Assembly (NCBI GenBank): GCA_046706145.1
Contig: JBJKPP010000043.1
Coordinates: forward strand, 1 to 5,552
Direction of reading: 5' to 3'
DNA: 5,552 bases
DNA from: JBJKPP01 sp046706145
GTDB lineage: Bacteria > Bacteroidota > Ignavibacteria > Ignavibacteriales > Ignavibacteriaceae
Shown here piece by piece: positions 1-5,552 of the stretch. Below the pieces are notes generated by a model, which saw only the letters and a list, made by a program, of their open reading frames with translations, did no database searches and was not told the DNA's origin. Positions within the stretch are counted from its first letter, which is position 1; each line of letters begins with the position of its first letter. Both the position numbers and the translations under genes were made by a program.

Positions 1-7
1 TTTCCTC
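1..7 (-). promoter_or_regulatory. Possible ribosome binding site of a gene beyond the left edge
   Basis: Read on the minus strand, the bases right after the porin stop codon are GAGGAAA, a good Shine-Dalgarno-like purine run. The porin's own site is a similar AGGAAA. Its position suggests that another minus-strand gene starts just outside the window and is translated from the same transcript. Only seven bases are visible, so this could be chance. Confidence 0.3.
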
Positions 8-1129
8 TTAAAATTTAAGTTGAAGCATAGTTAAGAGTTCGAATTCACTATTCTTCCCCTCAAATCTATTTGCAAGAAGACTGTTCTGATTAGCGTCTTC
101 ATAAACAAGATTCACCTGCAGACGAAATATTGCATCCTTATACCAATTGGTTCCAATTATATAGCTGCTGAGTGAATTTGGTCCGTACAGTTCATACAAT
201 TTGCCATTGTATTGTGCATTTTCAAATCTTCCTATTAACTGCAGACCGTTTGTTTTATTTCCATGTAAGAAATATCCCAGTTCAACGTAACCTCCGGAAA
301 ATCTTTCTACCTGGTTTTCTAATGAAAGATTGTCTAAAAAACTAAATTGAAAGAATTCACCACGGAATAAAAATTTCTTCTTTGAGTATTCCCAGTTGCC
401 CAAATATCCAATTCTTTTCCCATTTACACTGGCGTTATTAAAACTCTCAAAAGTGTGGTCAAGCAGGCTAAGTTTTTGTTGCTTCTCGGAAGTGTAGTCG
501 AGACTTCCGCCAAATTTAAAATTTCTTAGCCCGTTATATTCAAGTCTAAATTCAAAATCTTTAGAGTTATTGTTTTCAGGGAAATTTGCAGCTGCCTCTG
601 CATTTCCGTTTGTTATACTGAAATAATAATTAATCGGTTTGAAAGTACCGTAAAACATTATTCCATACTGAGAATCGAAAGCAGGTAATAGGAACATTGA
701 ATTAAGTGCAGAATATCTTTCTATTGTAGATAAATCTCGTGACGACCTATTATTTTCCGGCGAAAAGGGAACAATAAATTTACCCACTTCTATTTTATGA
801 TTTTTTAGATAGGAAATATCCAGTTGTGCAAGCACCAAAGCTGTTCTGTTAGGAGCACCGTCGAGTTCAAAAAATATTTGATATTTGTCCAGGTAGTTAA
901 AAATCATGTCCCATCTTGCTCTTTCAATGTAGAAAGAGTTGCTTATACTATTATTCTGATTTAAGCTATGCACAGTGTAAGTGCTTTGGATATAGCCAAG
1001 CAGACTGAGCTTCCACTGTTGTTCGATATTGTAAATTTGTACTCCATCTCCCGGTTTGTATGTAACGTTCTGAGAAAAAGTTAAAGTGCAAAAAAATAAT
1101 GTCACGAAGAGAACGTAATATATCCTCAT
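8..1129 (-). CDS. Outer-membrane porin, phosphate-selective porin O/P (OprO/OprP) family
   Basis: This 373-residue protein is a predicted 16-strand-type beta-barrel pore of the outer membrane. Residues 1 to about 19 form a signal peptide (Met-Arg, a hydrophobic stretch, then Thr-Phe-Ser before Gln20), so the mature protein is exported. Family hallmarks of the O/P porins are present in order: an IERARW segment (68-73), a YQIFFELD strand (83-90), VGKFIVPFSPEN (115-126) followed by SSRDLSTIER (129-138), an ITNGN segment (172-176), and GGYVELGYFLHG (279-290) followed by a LQLIGRFE strand (297-304). The chain ends in Phe, as is usual for barrel proteins recognised by the Bam machinery. The length is typical. 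The start is supported by AGGA six bases upstream. It lies 44 bp downstream of the glycosyltransferase gene and is probably co-transcribed with it. 'Phosphate-selective' is the family name; in this phylum the solute is usually unknown, and no selectivity residues can be assigned here. Confidence 0.88.
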   Translation of the reverse strand: MRIYYVLFVTLFFCTLTFSQNVTYKPGDGVQIYNIEQQWKLSLLGYIQSTYTVHSLNQNNSISNSFYIERARWDMIFNYLDKYQIFFELDGAPNRTALVLAQLDISYLKNHKIEVGKFIVPFSPENNRSSRDLSTIERYSALNSMFLLPAFDSQYGIMFYGTFKPINYYFSITNGNAEAAANFPENNNSKDFEFRLEYNGLRNFKFGGSLDYTSEKQQKLSLLDHTFESFNNASVNGKRIGYLGNWEYSKKKFLFRGEFFQFSFLDNLSLENQVERFSGGYVELGYFLHGNKTNGLQLIGRFENAQYNGKLYELYGPNSLSSYIIGTNWYKDAIFRLQVNLVYEDANQNSLLANRFEGKNSEFELLTMLQLKF

Positions 1130-1135
1130 GTAATT

Positions 1136-1139
1136 TCCT
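1136..1139 (-). promoter_or_regulatory. Ribosome binding site of the porin gene
   Basis: AGGA on the minus strand, six bases before the porin ATG at 1129. It supports that start codon, as does the signal peptide that begins there. The 44-bp spacer between the two minus-strand genes shows no GC-rich hairpin, so read-through from the upstream glycosyltransferase gene is likely. Confidence 0.6.
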
Positions 1140-1173
1140 GTTTATTGAATTTCAATTTTTTACGAAAAAGAGA

Positions 1174-1959
1174 TTAGAAAGGGGGAGACTTTTGTGAATT
1201 CTCCTTTGCGAAAGTTACTTGTTTGTTTATTATATGAAGATAAAAATCGTAGTAATTATATATTCGTTGCTGCAGCAAGAATTTAATTAGTAGAGAAAAT
1301 GGAGACCTAATTTTTAACCAGCGAACAACATCTTTACCATTATCTATATCGAATAGCTTCGGCAATAAGTAGTATTTGTAATTAAGGAGTATTAGATTCT
1401 TAGTCAACTTGTTAAGAACTGAGGCAGTTTGCCATTCAATATCGTTGAAGATTTTTTCATTCCAGATTTTGTCGCTTTGCGAGAAGAAGTTTAAGCCAAT
1501 TAAATAGAATCCACCGTCAAAAGATGGTCCGATTATTACGTCATTTCCGGAATCAAGTTTCTTGAATGAGTGTATAATTATCTCAGAAGAAAGGGAAGGA
1601 GAGTCGTTGCCAATAGAGACAATTTGATTATAGCCTAAATCTCTTACACGCTTTAGTGAATCTACAAATCTTTCCTTAAAATTATTACCTGATTGAATTA
1701 AGAATTCTACATGATTTTGTACATTTATAGATTCTGAATGTTGTAATTTCTTGGATATTTTCCCTTTAGAACATTTATCGCATGAAATTATAATATCAAA
1801 ATTGATAGATTTTCGCGCACTAAAAATAGTATTTATAGTTTGGCTGAGAAATAAATTTAAGACTTTGAAAGATGATGCTTTGTTGCTGACAAATGTCCCT
1901 TTTTGTTTAAAGTCTTCGTAAGAATTGGTGAATAGCACAACAGCTTTGTTTGTTTTCAT
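1174..1959 (-). CDS. DUF2064 / TIGR04282-type glycosyltransferase (GT-A fold)
   Basis: This 261-residue cytoplasmic protein matches the DUF2064 family (TIGR04282-type glycosyltransferases, some found in arsenosugar gene clusters). Visible motifs are QSGNNFKERF (89-98), the metal/nucleotide-site segment IGNDSPSL (116-123, Asp119), GPSFDGGFYLIGL (144-156), FNDIEWQTASVLNKL (171-185), and a closing LLPKLFDIDNGKD (198-210). Family members transfer a sugar from an activated donor; the acceptor here is unknown. The N-terminal nucleotide-binding motif usual in the family (Pro-Gly then Lys-Thr-Arg-Leu after the first strand) is not recognisable: the strand VVLF (7-10) is followed by an unrelated stretch. 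The C-terminal tail of about 45 residues after the last motif is basic and hydrophobic and has no recognised domain. No Shine-Dalgarno site precedes the ATG. It is the first gene of a probable two-gene or longer minus-strand operon with the porin. There is no arsenic methyltransferase or radical SAM gene in view, so an arsenosugar role is not supported. Confidence 0.8.
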   Translation of the reverse strand: MKTNKAVVLFTNSYEDFKQKGTFVSNKASSFKVLNLFLSQTINTIFSARKSINFDIIISCDKCSKGKISKKLQHSESINVQNHVEFLIQSGNNFKERFVDSLKRVRDLGYNQIVSIGNDSPSLSSEIIIHSFKKLDSGNDVIIGPSFDGGFYLIGLNFFSQSDKIWNEKIFNDIEWQTASVLNKLTKNLILLNYKYYLLPKLFDIDNGKDVVRWLKIRSPFSLLIKFLLQQRIYNYYDFYLHIINKQVTFAKENSQKSPPF

Positions 1960-2235
1960 AAGGAGTATATCAGAATTGTTTGAATCAATATTGCAATGAA
2001 TTACTATCCTTACAATTCTACAAATTTAATCATCCTAAAATATCACGAAATAATAACATTTCTTTTTCCTTCTAAAAATAAAGAAAATAGAAGTGAAAAC
2101 TTAGTTCAAGCTTTGACATTTTATTTAAGTGGCTGAGTTTTAACAAATTTTTTGACCCAAAATTTTGTTTAAGATTTTGGTAGATTTATTACTACAATAA
2201 TCAAATGAATTTACTCTTATTATAACTAATTTTAG
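1960..2235. promoter_or_regulatory. Divergent intergenic region, presumed to carry promoters for both flanking genes
   Basis: These 276 AT-rich bases lie between the starts of the minus-strand glycosyltransferase gene and the plus-strand lipoprotein gene, so both promoters are expected here. No exact match to the Bacteroidota-type promoter (TTTG, about 19-21 bases, TAnnTTTG) was found. Weak plus-strand candidates are TTGACA at 2113-2118 with no good partner, TTTG at 2151-2154 with an imperfect TAAGATTTTG at 2170-2179, and TACAAT at 2193-2198 with no good -35. Two small palindromes lie at 2144-2154 and 2158-2167. A 46-codon open frame (1996-2136, plus) has no ribosome site and is not called. 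No RNA gene or riboswitch is recognised. Confidence 0.45.
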
Positions 2236-4536
2236 ATGTTCAGACTCACTTTAGTATCATTTCTATTACTTTTTATTATACTCGGCTGCGCTAATAAAGA
2301 CCAAAAAAATCAAATTGTTGTTAATACAATTAGAGCAGAGAAAGAAAAACTAATACGCAATTTTTTCGAGAATGGCGGAATTGTAGTTTATAATGCTAAT
2401 TCAGATTCCATTAAAAAATATGTGTCAGAGAATTTTAGATTTTTTGGCAGAGATTTAGACGATCGAATTAACTATGTATCGTCAACACACATCACAGAAA
2501 ATCAATTAAAAAATGAAAATTTAATTTTTATAGAAACCGTCAATTCAGATTCTTTACTAAGTAGAGTTGTGTCAAATATTCCTTCAATAATAGTGGGAAA
2601 GCATGACTTTTACTTTAACGGAGTAAAGTATGCAAACTCAAAAGATGTAATGCGGATATTTTATCATAATCCATATAACAAAAACAAGTTTTGTTATGTT
2701 ATTACAGGAAATAATATAAATGAAATTTTGAGAAAAATAAGTTTCAGGTTTGTCGGAGATATTAACGTTACTGAGAGCTATCAGACCTTGGCTCTTGGCT
2801 TTTTCAAGTTCGATAAAAACAGAAACTGGATTCTGGATAAAACTCGTTCAAGGAATTTTTGGGATGAAAGAAAAACCCTAGAGATAACAAAACATTACCA
2901 ATATATTTCTCATGATAAAAAGATAGGATTAAAGACTATCGAAGAAATTAACAAAATAAATGATAATGGATATAAGGAGGTACAATCTTTTTTAGGTTTG
3001 AAACCCGAATCACCACCGCTGAAAGTTAATTTATACCACAGCTTTGAAGAAAAGGGACTAATTACAAATAATACTGATATGTCTAATTTTGTAGGTATTG
3101 ATACCTCTGTTCATATCGTCGTAAATAATTGGATTAATGGAGATGATTTTTCCACGATTGCTAAATTTTTAATTGATAACAAACTTGGTAAATCGAGAAT
3201 TGACTTCTTGAATCACGGACTGTCCATTTACTTTTCCAATAATTGGGGAAGGGAAGGATATAAATTTTGGACTGGTAAGTTATTTCTGTCTGATAACGTT
3301 CCTCCGCTGGACTCGATGTTGAATAATCAAAAGTTAATGTATATCTCAAAATATGTCTACGAACCGTTGTCGGGTTCGTTCGTAGATTTTCTAATAAAAA
3401 AATACGGTAAAAAAGAATTTATAAAGATGTATAAAAACTGGAAACCAAATGGGGAAAGGGTAAAGAGATTACAAGAAGAGTGGAAGAATTTTTTGAGTGA
3501 CCATTCAAAGAATTATCTGGAAAAGATTAAGGATTATTCTGCAGAATTCCCGGCAGTTAAACAGACTTTTTTGAAAGGAGTATGTTTTGCACACGTAGGT
3601 TATCAAATTTATAATGGATATCTATCTAAGGACGCTTTCCAATCTTTGCAGAAGACAAAAAAGCTTGGCGTAAATTCTTTTTCCATAACTCCATTTACAT
3701 CCATGAGAAATGCAGATAAACCTGTTCCTTTTAGGTTCTGGGAATTCGCTGGAGCAGAGAATGACGAAAGCTTGATTTACCTGAAACATGTTTCGGACGA
3801 ACTAAATATGTCCGTTATGATGAAGCCCCATGTATATCTTGGTGAAAAAAATTGGCCGGGTGATATTCAAATGCAGAATAAGAAAGATTGGAATTTATTC
3901 TTTCATTATTACTATGATTGGATTTTCAACTATGTGATGTTATCGGAAATATATAAAATACCTATGATGTGCATAGGAAATGAATTGTCTAAAACAACGG
4001 TAGGATATGAAAAGCAATGGGTTGAGCTAATCAATAAAGTGAGAGGTATTTATGATGGCAAAATTACTTATTCTGCTAACTGGGGAGAAGAATTTGAGAA
4101 TGTTAAATTCTGGAAACATTTGGATTTTATAGGATTAAGTGAATATTATCCATTGAGCGATAAAAGTAATCCAAGTGACTCAGAGCTTTATCATGGCGCG
4201 GAAAGAATAATGAGTAAAGTCAAAGTGGTAGCACAAAAATACAATAAAAAGGTTGTTTTTACCGAGGTGGGATTTAGGAGTTCGGAAGAACCATGGAAAA
4301 CTTCTATGGAAAGTTCAAGCGGAAAAAAAGAAATTGATTTGAAAAATCAGGAAAGATGTTACAACGCCTTATTCAAAGCAGCTTATAAACAAAAATGGCT
4401 TCTAGGAATGTATTGGTGGAAATGGCCCAGCTATCTTGGATATACCGGAATGAATTTAGATGAGCCTTATGATTTATATCCACCGAACAATAAACCTGCA
4501 GAATATATAATGCAAAAATGGTTTAAGAAATATTAA
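2236..4536 (+). CDS. Lipoprotein with degenerate peptidase-like domain and C-terminal GH113-like glycoside hydrolase
   Basis: This 766-residue protein starts with a lipoprotein signal: Phe-Arg, a hydrophobic run, then the lipobox ILGC with Cys18 as lipid anchor, which also fixes the start. No Shine-Dalgarno site is seen. Residues about 30-185 form an unassigned domain. Residues about 235-410 resemble a gluzincin (peptidase MA-like) domain: the closing YEPLSGSFVDFLIKKYG (375-391) is typical, but the expected HExxH is replaced near 303-318 and the later Glu of the usual EGLA-type motif is His327 (LNHGLSIYF). Residues about 443-766 match GH113, a clan GH-A TIM barrel of retaining beta-mannanases: MKPHVYL (529-535), IGNELS (580-585) with probable acid/base Glu583, TYSANW (611-616), FIGLSEYYPL (631-640), FTEVGFRS (675-682) with probable nucleophile Glu677, and GMYWWKW (724-730). 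Hydrolysis of a mannan-like or other beta-glycan at the cell envelope is inferred; the substrate is not proven. The gene is monocistronic on this strand and converges on the SIS gene. Confidence 0.8.
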   Translation: MFRLTLVSFLLLFIILGCANKDQKNQIVVNTIRAEKEKLIRNFFENGGIVVYNANSDSIKKYVSENFRFFGRDLDDRINYVSSTHITENQLKNENLIFIETVNSDSLLSRVVSNIPSIIVGKHDFYFNGVKYANSKDVMRIFYHNPYNKNKFCYVITGNNINEILRKISFRFVGDINVTESYQTLALGFFKFDKNRNWILDKTRSRNFWDERKTLEITKHYQYISHDKKIGLKTIEEINKINDNGYKEVQSFLGLKPESPPLKVNLYHSFEEKGLITNNTDMSNFVGIDTSVHIVVNNWINGDDFSTIAKFLIDNKLGKSRIDFLNHGLSIYFSNNWGREGYKFWTGKLFLSDNVPPLDSMLNNQKLMYISKYVYEPLSGSFVDFLIKKYGKKEFIKMYKNWKPNGERVKRLQEEWKNFLSDHSKNYLEKIKDYSAEFPAVKQTFLKGVCFAHVGYQIYNGYLSKDAFQSLQKTKKLGVNSFSITPFTSMRNADKPVPFRFWEFAGAENDESLIYLKHVSDELNMSVMMKPHVYLGEKNWPGDIQMQNKKDWNLFFHYYYDWIFNYVMLSEIYKIPMMCIGNELSKTTVGYEKQWVELINKVRGIYDGKITYSANWGEEFENVKFWKHLDFIGLSEYYPLSDKSNPSDSELYHGAERIMSKVKVVAQKYNKKVVFTEVGFRSSEEPWKTSMESSSGKKEIDLKNQERCYNALFKAAYKQKWLLGMYWWKWPSYLGYTGMNLDEPYDLYPPNNKPAEYIMQKWFKKY

Positions 4537-4586
4537 CTAATCATTTAAAATAAAATAAGTTACAGCAGATACTTAATCTTATATCT

Positions 4587-5345
4587 CTAAACCCTAGCTA
4601 CTCTTTTCTTATATTCAGAAAGTGCTTCTGCCAGCCTATCTTTTGCGCTATTGTCTCCAACATTATGACTTGGATGTATATATAATTTTATTCCTTTATC
4701 AGCCAGAATTTCTGCTACTGTTGTGATTGTCATCCAGACGGCCGTAACGAATGCTATTGTGGAAACAGGGCCAATTTTATCAATATGATTCTTTAGTGGG
4801 ACAGATGCATCTTCGATTGGTGCACATGAATCAACTATTATATCTGCAACGTCAAAAATTGTTTTTCCTGAAGAATGCCGGGTTTTTTTCCCTTTTGCAG
4901 CTTCTGCGGAGCCAAATGCTATAACTTTCATTCCTCGTTTTTTAGACTCGAGTGCAACATCTATATTTACATTATTTATTCCGGAATGAGAGAAAATCCA
5001 CATAACGTCCTGGGGACGAAAATTATATCCTTTCATAATTTCAACACCGTAACCTTCAACCCTTTCTAAAAAAACAAACTCATATACGTTCATGCCTCCG
5101 ACTATATTTGTGAAGAAAGTTAGTGGAAGTTCTATCATAGGATGGAAACCAACAAAACCACCGATTCTAGGGTACATTTCTTCAATAGGCAATGTTGCAT
5201 GCCCACAGCCAAAAGTATGTACCCAATGGCCTGAGCCTATACAATCTGCCATTATTTTAGCTGCTTTATTAATATTTTCCATTTGAGTTTCTTCAATTTG
5301 GTTCATTACTTGTCTTGCATTACCAAGCCATTGTTGTGCTAACAT
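4587..5345 (-). CDS. SIS-domain phosphosugar-binding protein, UPF0309-type
   Basis: This 252-residue cytoplasmic protein carries one SIS (sugar isomerase) domain of the SIS_2 type and resembles the UPF0309 group along its whole length. An N-terminal helical part (1-37) is followed by VHTFGCGHA (42-50), the first phosphosugar-binding loop. EEMYPRIGG (55-63), LERVEGYG (93-100) and the second loop IFSHSGINNVNID (117-129) come next. TRHSSGK (155-161), ADIIVDSCAP (167-176) and a DKIGPVST segment (189-196) complete the pattern. SIS domains bind phosphorylated sugars, as in GmhA, MurQ and GlmS, and act as isomerases, etherases or sensors; the reaction for this subgroup is not settled to my knowledge. 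The length is typical. The ATG is supported by GGAG eight bases upstream. It lies 21 bp downstream of the sugar-permease gene and is probably co-transcribed, which suggests it acts on a sugar taken up by that permease. Its 3' end converges on the GH113 gene with a 50-bp gap. Confidence 0.85.
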   Translation of the reverse strand: MLAQQWLGNARQVMNQIEETQMENINKAAKIMADCIGSGHWVHTFGCGHATLPIEEMYPRIGGFVGFHPMIELPLTFFTNIVGGMNVYEFVFLERVEGYGVEIMKGYNFRPQDVMWIFSHSGINNVNIDVALESKKRGMKVIAFGSAEAAKGKKTRHSSGKTIFDVADIIVDSCAPIEDASVPLKNHIDKIGPVSTIAFVTAVWMTITTVAEILADKGIKLYIHPSHNVGDNSAKDRLAEALSEYKKRVARV

Positions 5346-5353
5346 CTTTATTG

Positions 5354-5357
5354 CTCC
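5354..5357 (-). promoter_or_regulatory. Ribosome binding site of the SIS-domain gene
   Basis: GGAG on the minus strand, eight bases before the ATG at 5345. This is the clearest Shine-Dalgarno site in the window and it decides the start. It sits in the 21-bp gap after the permease stop codon, which supports translation from one shared transcript. Confidence 0.6.
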
Positions 5358-5366
5358 ATATTTTGA

Positions 5367-5552
5367 TTAAATTTTTACTTTTGATGATATTTTTTTGATT
5401 GAAAAAGAGAACACAATAATCATAAGGATTAGGCAAATTAGCAGAACTATAGTAAAGTTCTGTATGCCAAAAGAATGTGAGATTAATCCCACCGAATAGT
5501 TTATTAACATATTTCCAATAAGTGCTATAACAAAAACAATACTGAATGCAGT
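5367..5552 (-). CDS. Major facilitator superfamily sugar permease, C-terminal fragment (cut by window edge)
   Basis: The minus strand is open from the right edge to a TAA at 5367-5369 and gives the last 61 residues of a protein whose start lies outside the window. Two hydrophobic segments are seen. The first contains SIVFVIALIGNMLINYSVG and leads into LISHSFGIQNF. The second is IVLLICLILMIIVFSF, followed by a basic tail with KK, SSK and KVKI. This is the pattern of the last two transmembrane helices of MFS transporters, where a G-x-I-x-x-x-FG-I loop joins helices 11 and 12, as in FucP-like and other sugar-specific MFS members. It would sit in the inner membrane and import a sugar by ion symport or facilitated diffusion; the substrate cannot be read from this part. 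It is 21 bp upstream of the SIS gene, so the two are probably one operon. The class is fairly certain from the topology and loop; the 'sugar' label rests partly on the neighbour. Confidence 0.65.
   Translation of the reverse strand, partial: TAFSIVFVIALIGNMLINYSVGLISHSFGIQNFTIVLLICLILMIIVFSFSIKKISSKVKI

Noticed and set aside
1174..1959. Arsenosugar biosynthesis role for the transferase
   Set aside because: The family name suggests it, but no arsenic methyltransferase or radical SAM partner is visible and the family is used in other settings.
1957..1965. AGGAG at 1961-1965 as a Shine-Dalgarno site for the glycosyltransferase gene
   Set aside because: It is on the plus strand while the gene is on the minus strand, and no plus-strand start codon lies at a suitable distance.
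1996..2136. 46-codon plus-strand open frame in the divergent spacer (starts Met-Asn-Tyr-Tyr, ends Leu-Ser-Gly)
   Set aside because: No ribosome binding site, no recognisable motif, and a frame of this length is not rare by chance. It overlaps the likely promoter region. Could be revisited if conserved in relatives.
3161..3349. Minus-strand open frame of 62 codons
   Set aside because: Lies wholly inside the lipoprotein gene on the other strand and has no family-like features; a shadow of the real gene.
4537..4586. Possible bidirectional terminator between the convergent genes
   Set aside because: The only inverted repeats are short and AT-only or nearly so (TAACT with AGTTA, and AGATA at 4567-4571 with TATCT at 4582-4586). 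No GC-rich stem or clear T-tract follows, so it cannot be supported as an intrinsic terminator.
4875..5286. Two plus-strand open frames of 64 codons each (4875-5069 and 5092-5286)
   Set aside because: Both lie inside the well-supported SIS-domain gene on the minus strand; shadows of the real gene.

Overview
The window is AT-rich (by eye about one third G+C) and reads as ordinary chromosome from a Gram-negative member of the Bacteroidota/Chlorobiota/Ignavibacteriota group. The evidence is an outer-membrane porin of the phosphate-selective O/P type, a lipoprotein with a short lipobox signal, weak or absent Shine-Dalgarno sites before some genes, and strong AT bias in codons and spacers. An Ignavibacteria-like lineage is my best guess, but nothing here proves it. 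I see no RNA gene, CRISPR array, insertion sequence or integrase.

Layout. On the minus strand at the left, a DUF2064/TIGR04282-type glycosyltransferase (1174-1959) is followed 44 bp downstream by a porin of the OprO/OprP family (8-1129). A Shine-Dalgarno-like run directly after the porin stop suggests the operon continues off the left edge. A 276-bp AT-rich divergent spacer (1960-2235) separates this pair from a large plus-strand gene (2236-4536). That gene encodes a lipoprotein with three parts: an unassigned N-terminal domain, a domain that looks like a gluzincin (peptidase MA-like) metallopeptidase without its catalytic residues, and a C-terminal glycoside hydrolase of the GH113 (beta-mannanase-like, clan GH-A) type with both catalytic glutamates visible. 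It converges on a minus-strand pair at the right: the C-terminal end of a major facilitator superfamily permease (5367-5552, cut by the window edge, not annotated from length alone but from its translation) and a SIS-domain phosphosugar-binding protein of the UPF0309 type (4587-5345), 21 bp apart.

How they may work together. The right half would fit a small carbohydrate-use locus: a surface or periplasmic glycosidase anchored by lipid, an inner-membrane sugar permease, and a cytoplasmic phosphosugar isomerase-like protein. This is inference from neighbourhood; the glycosidase is on the opposite strand from the permease pair. The left pair joins an outer-membrane pore with an NDP-sugar-type transferase; no firm functional link between them can be read from the sequence.

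The most unusual item is the lipoprotein, a catalytically intact-looking GH113 domain joined to a dead-looking peptidase domain.
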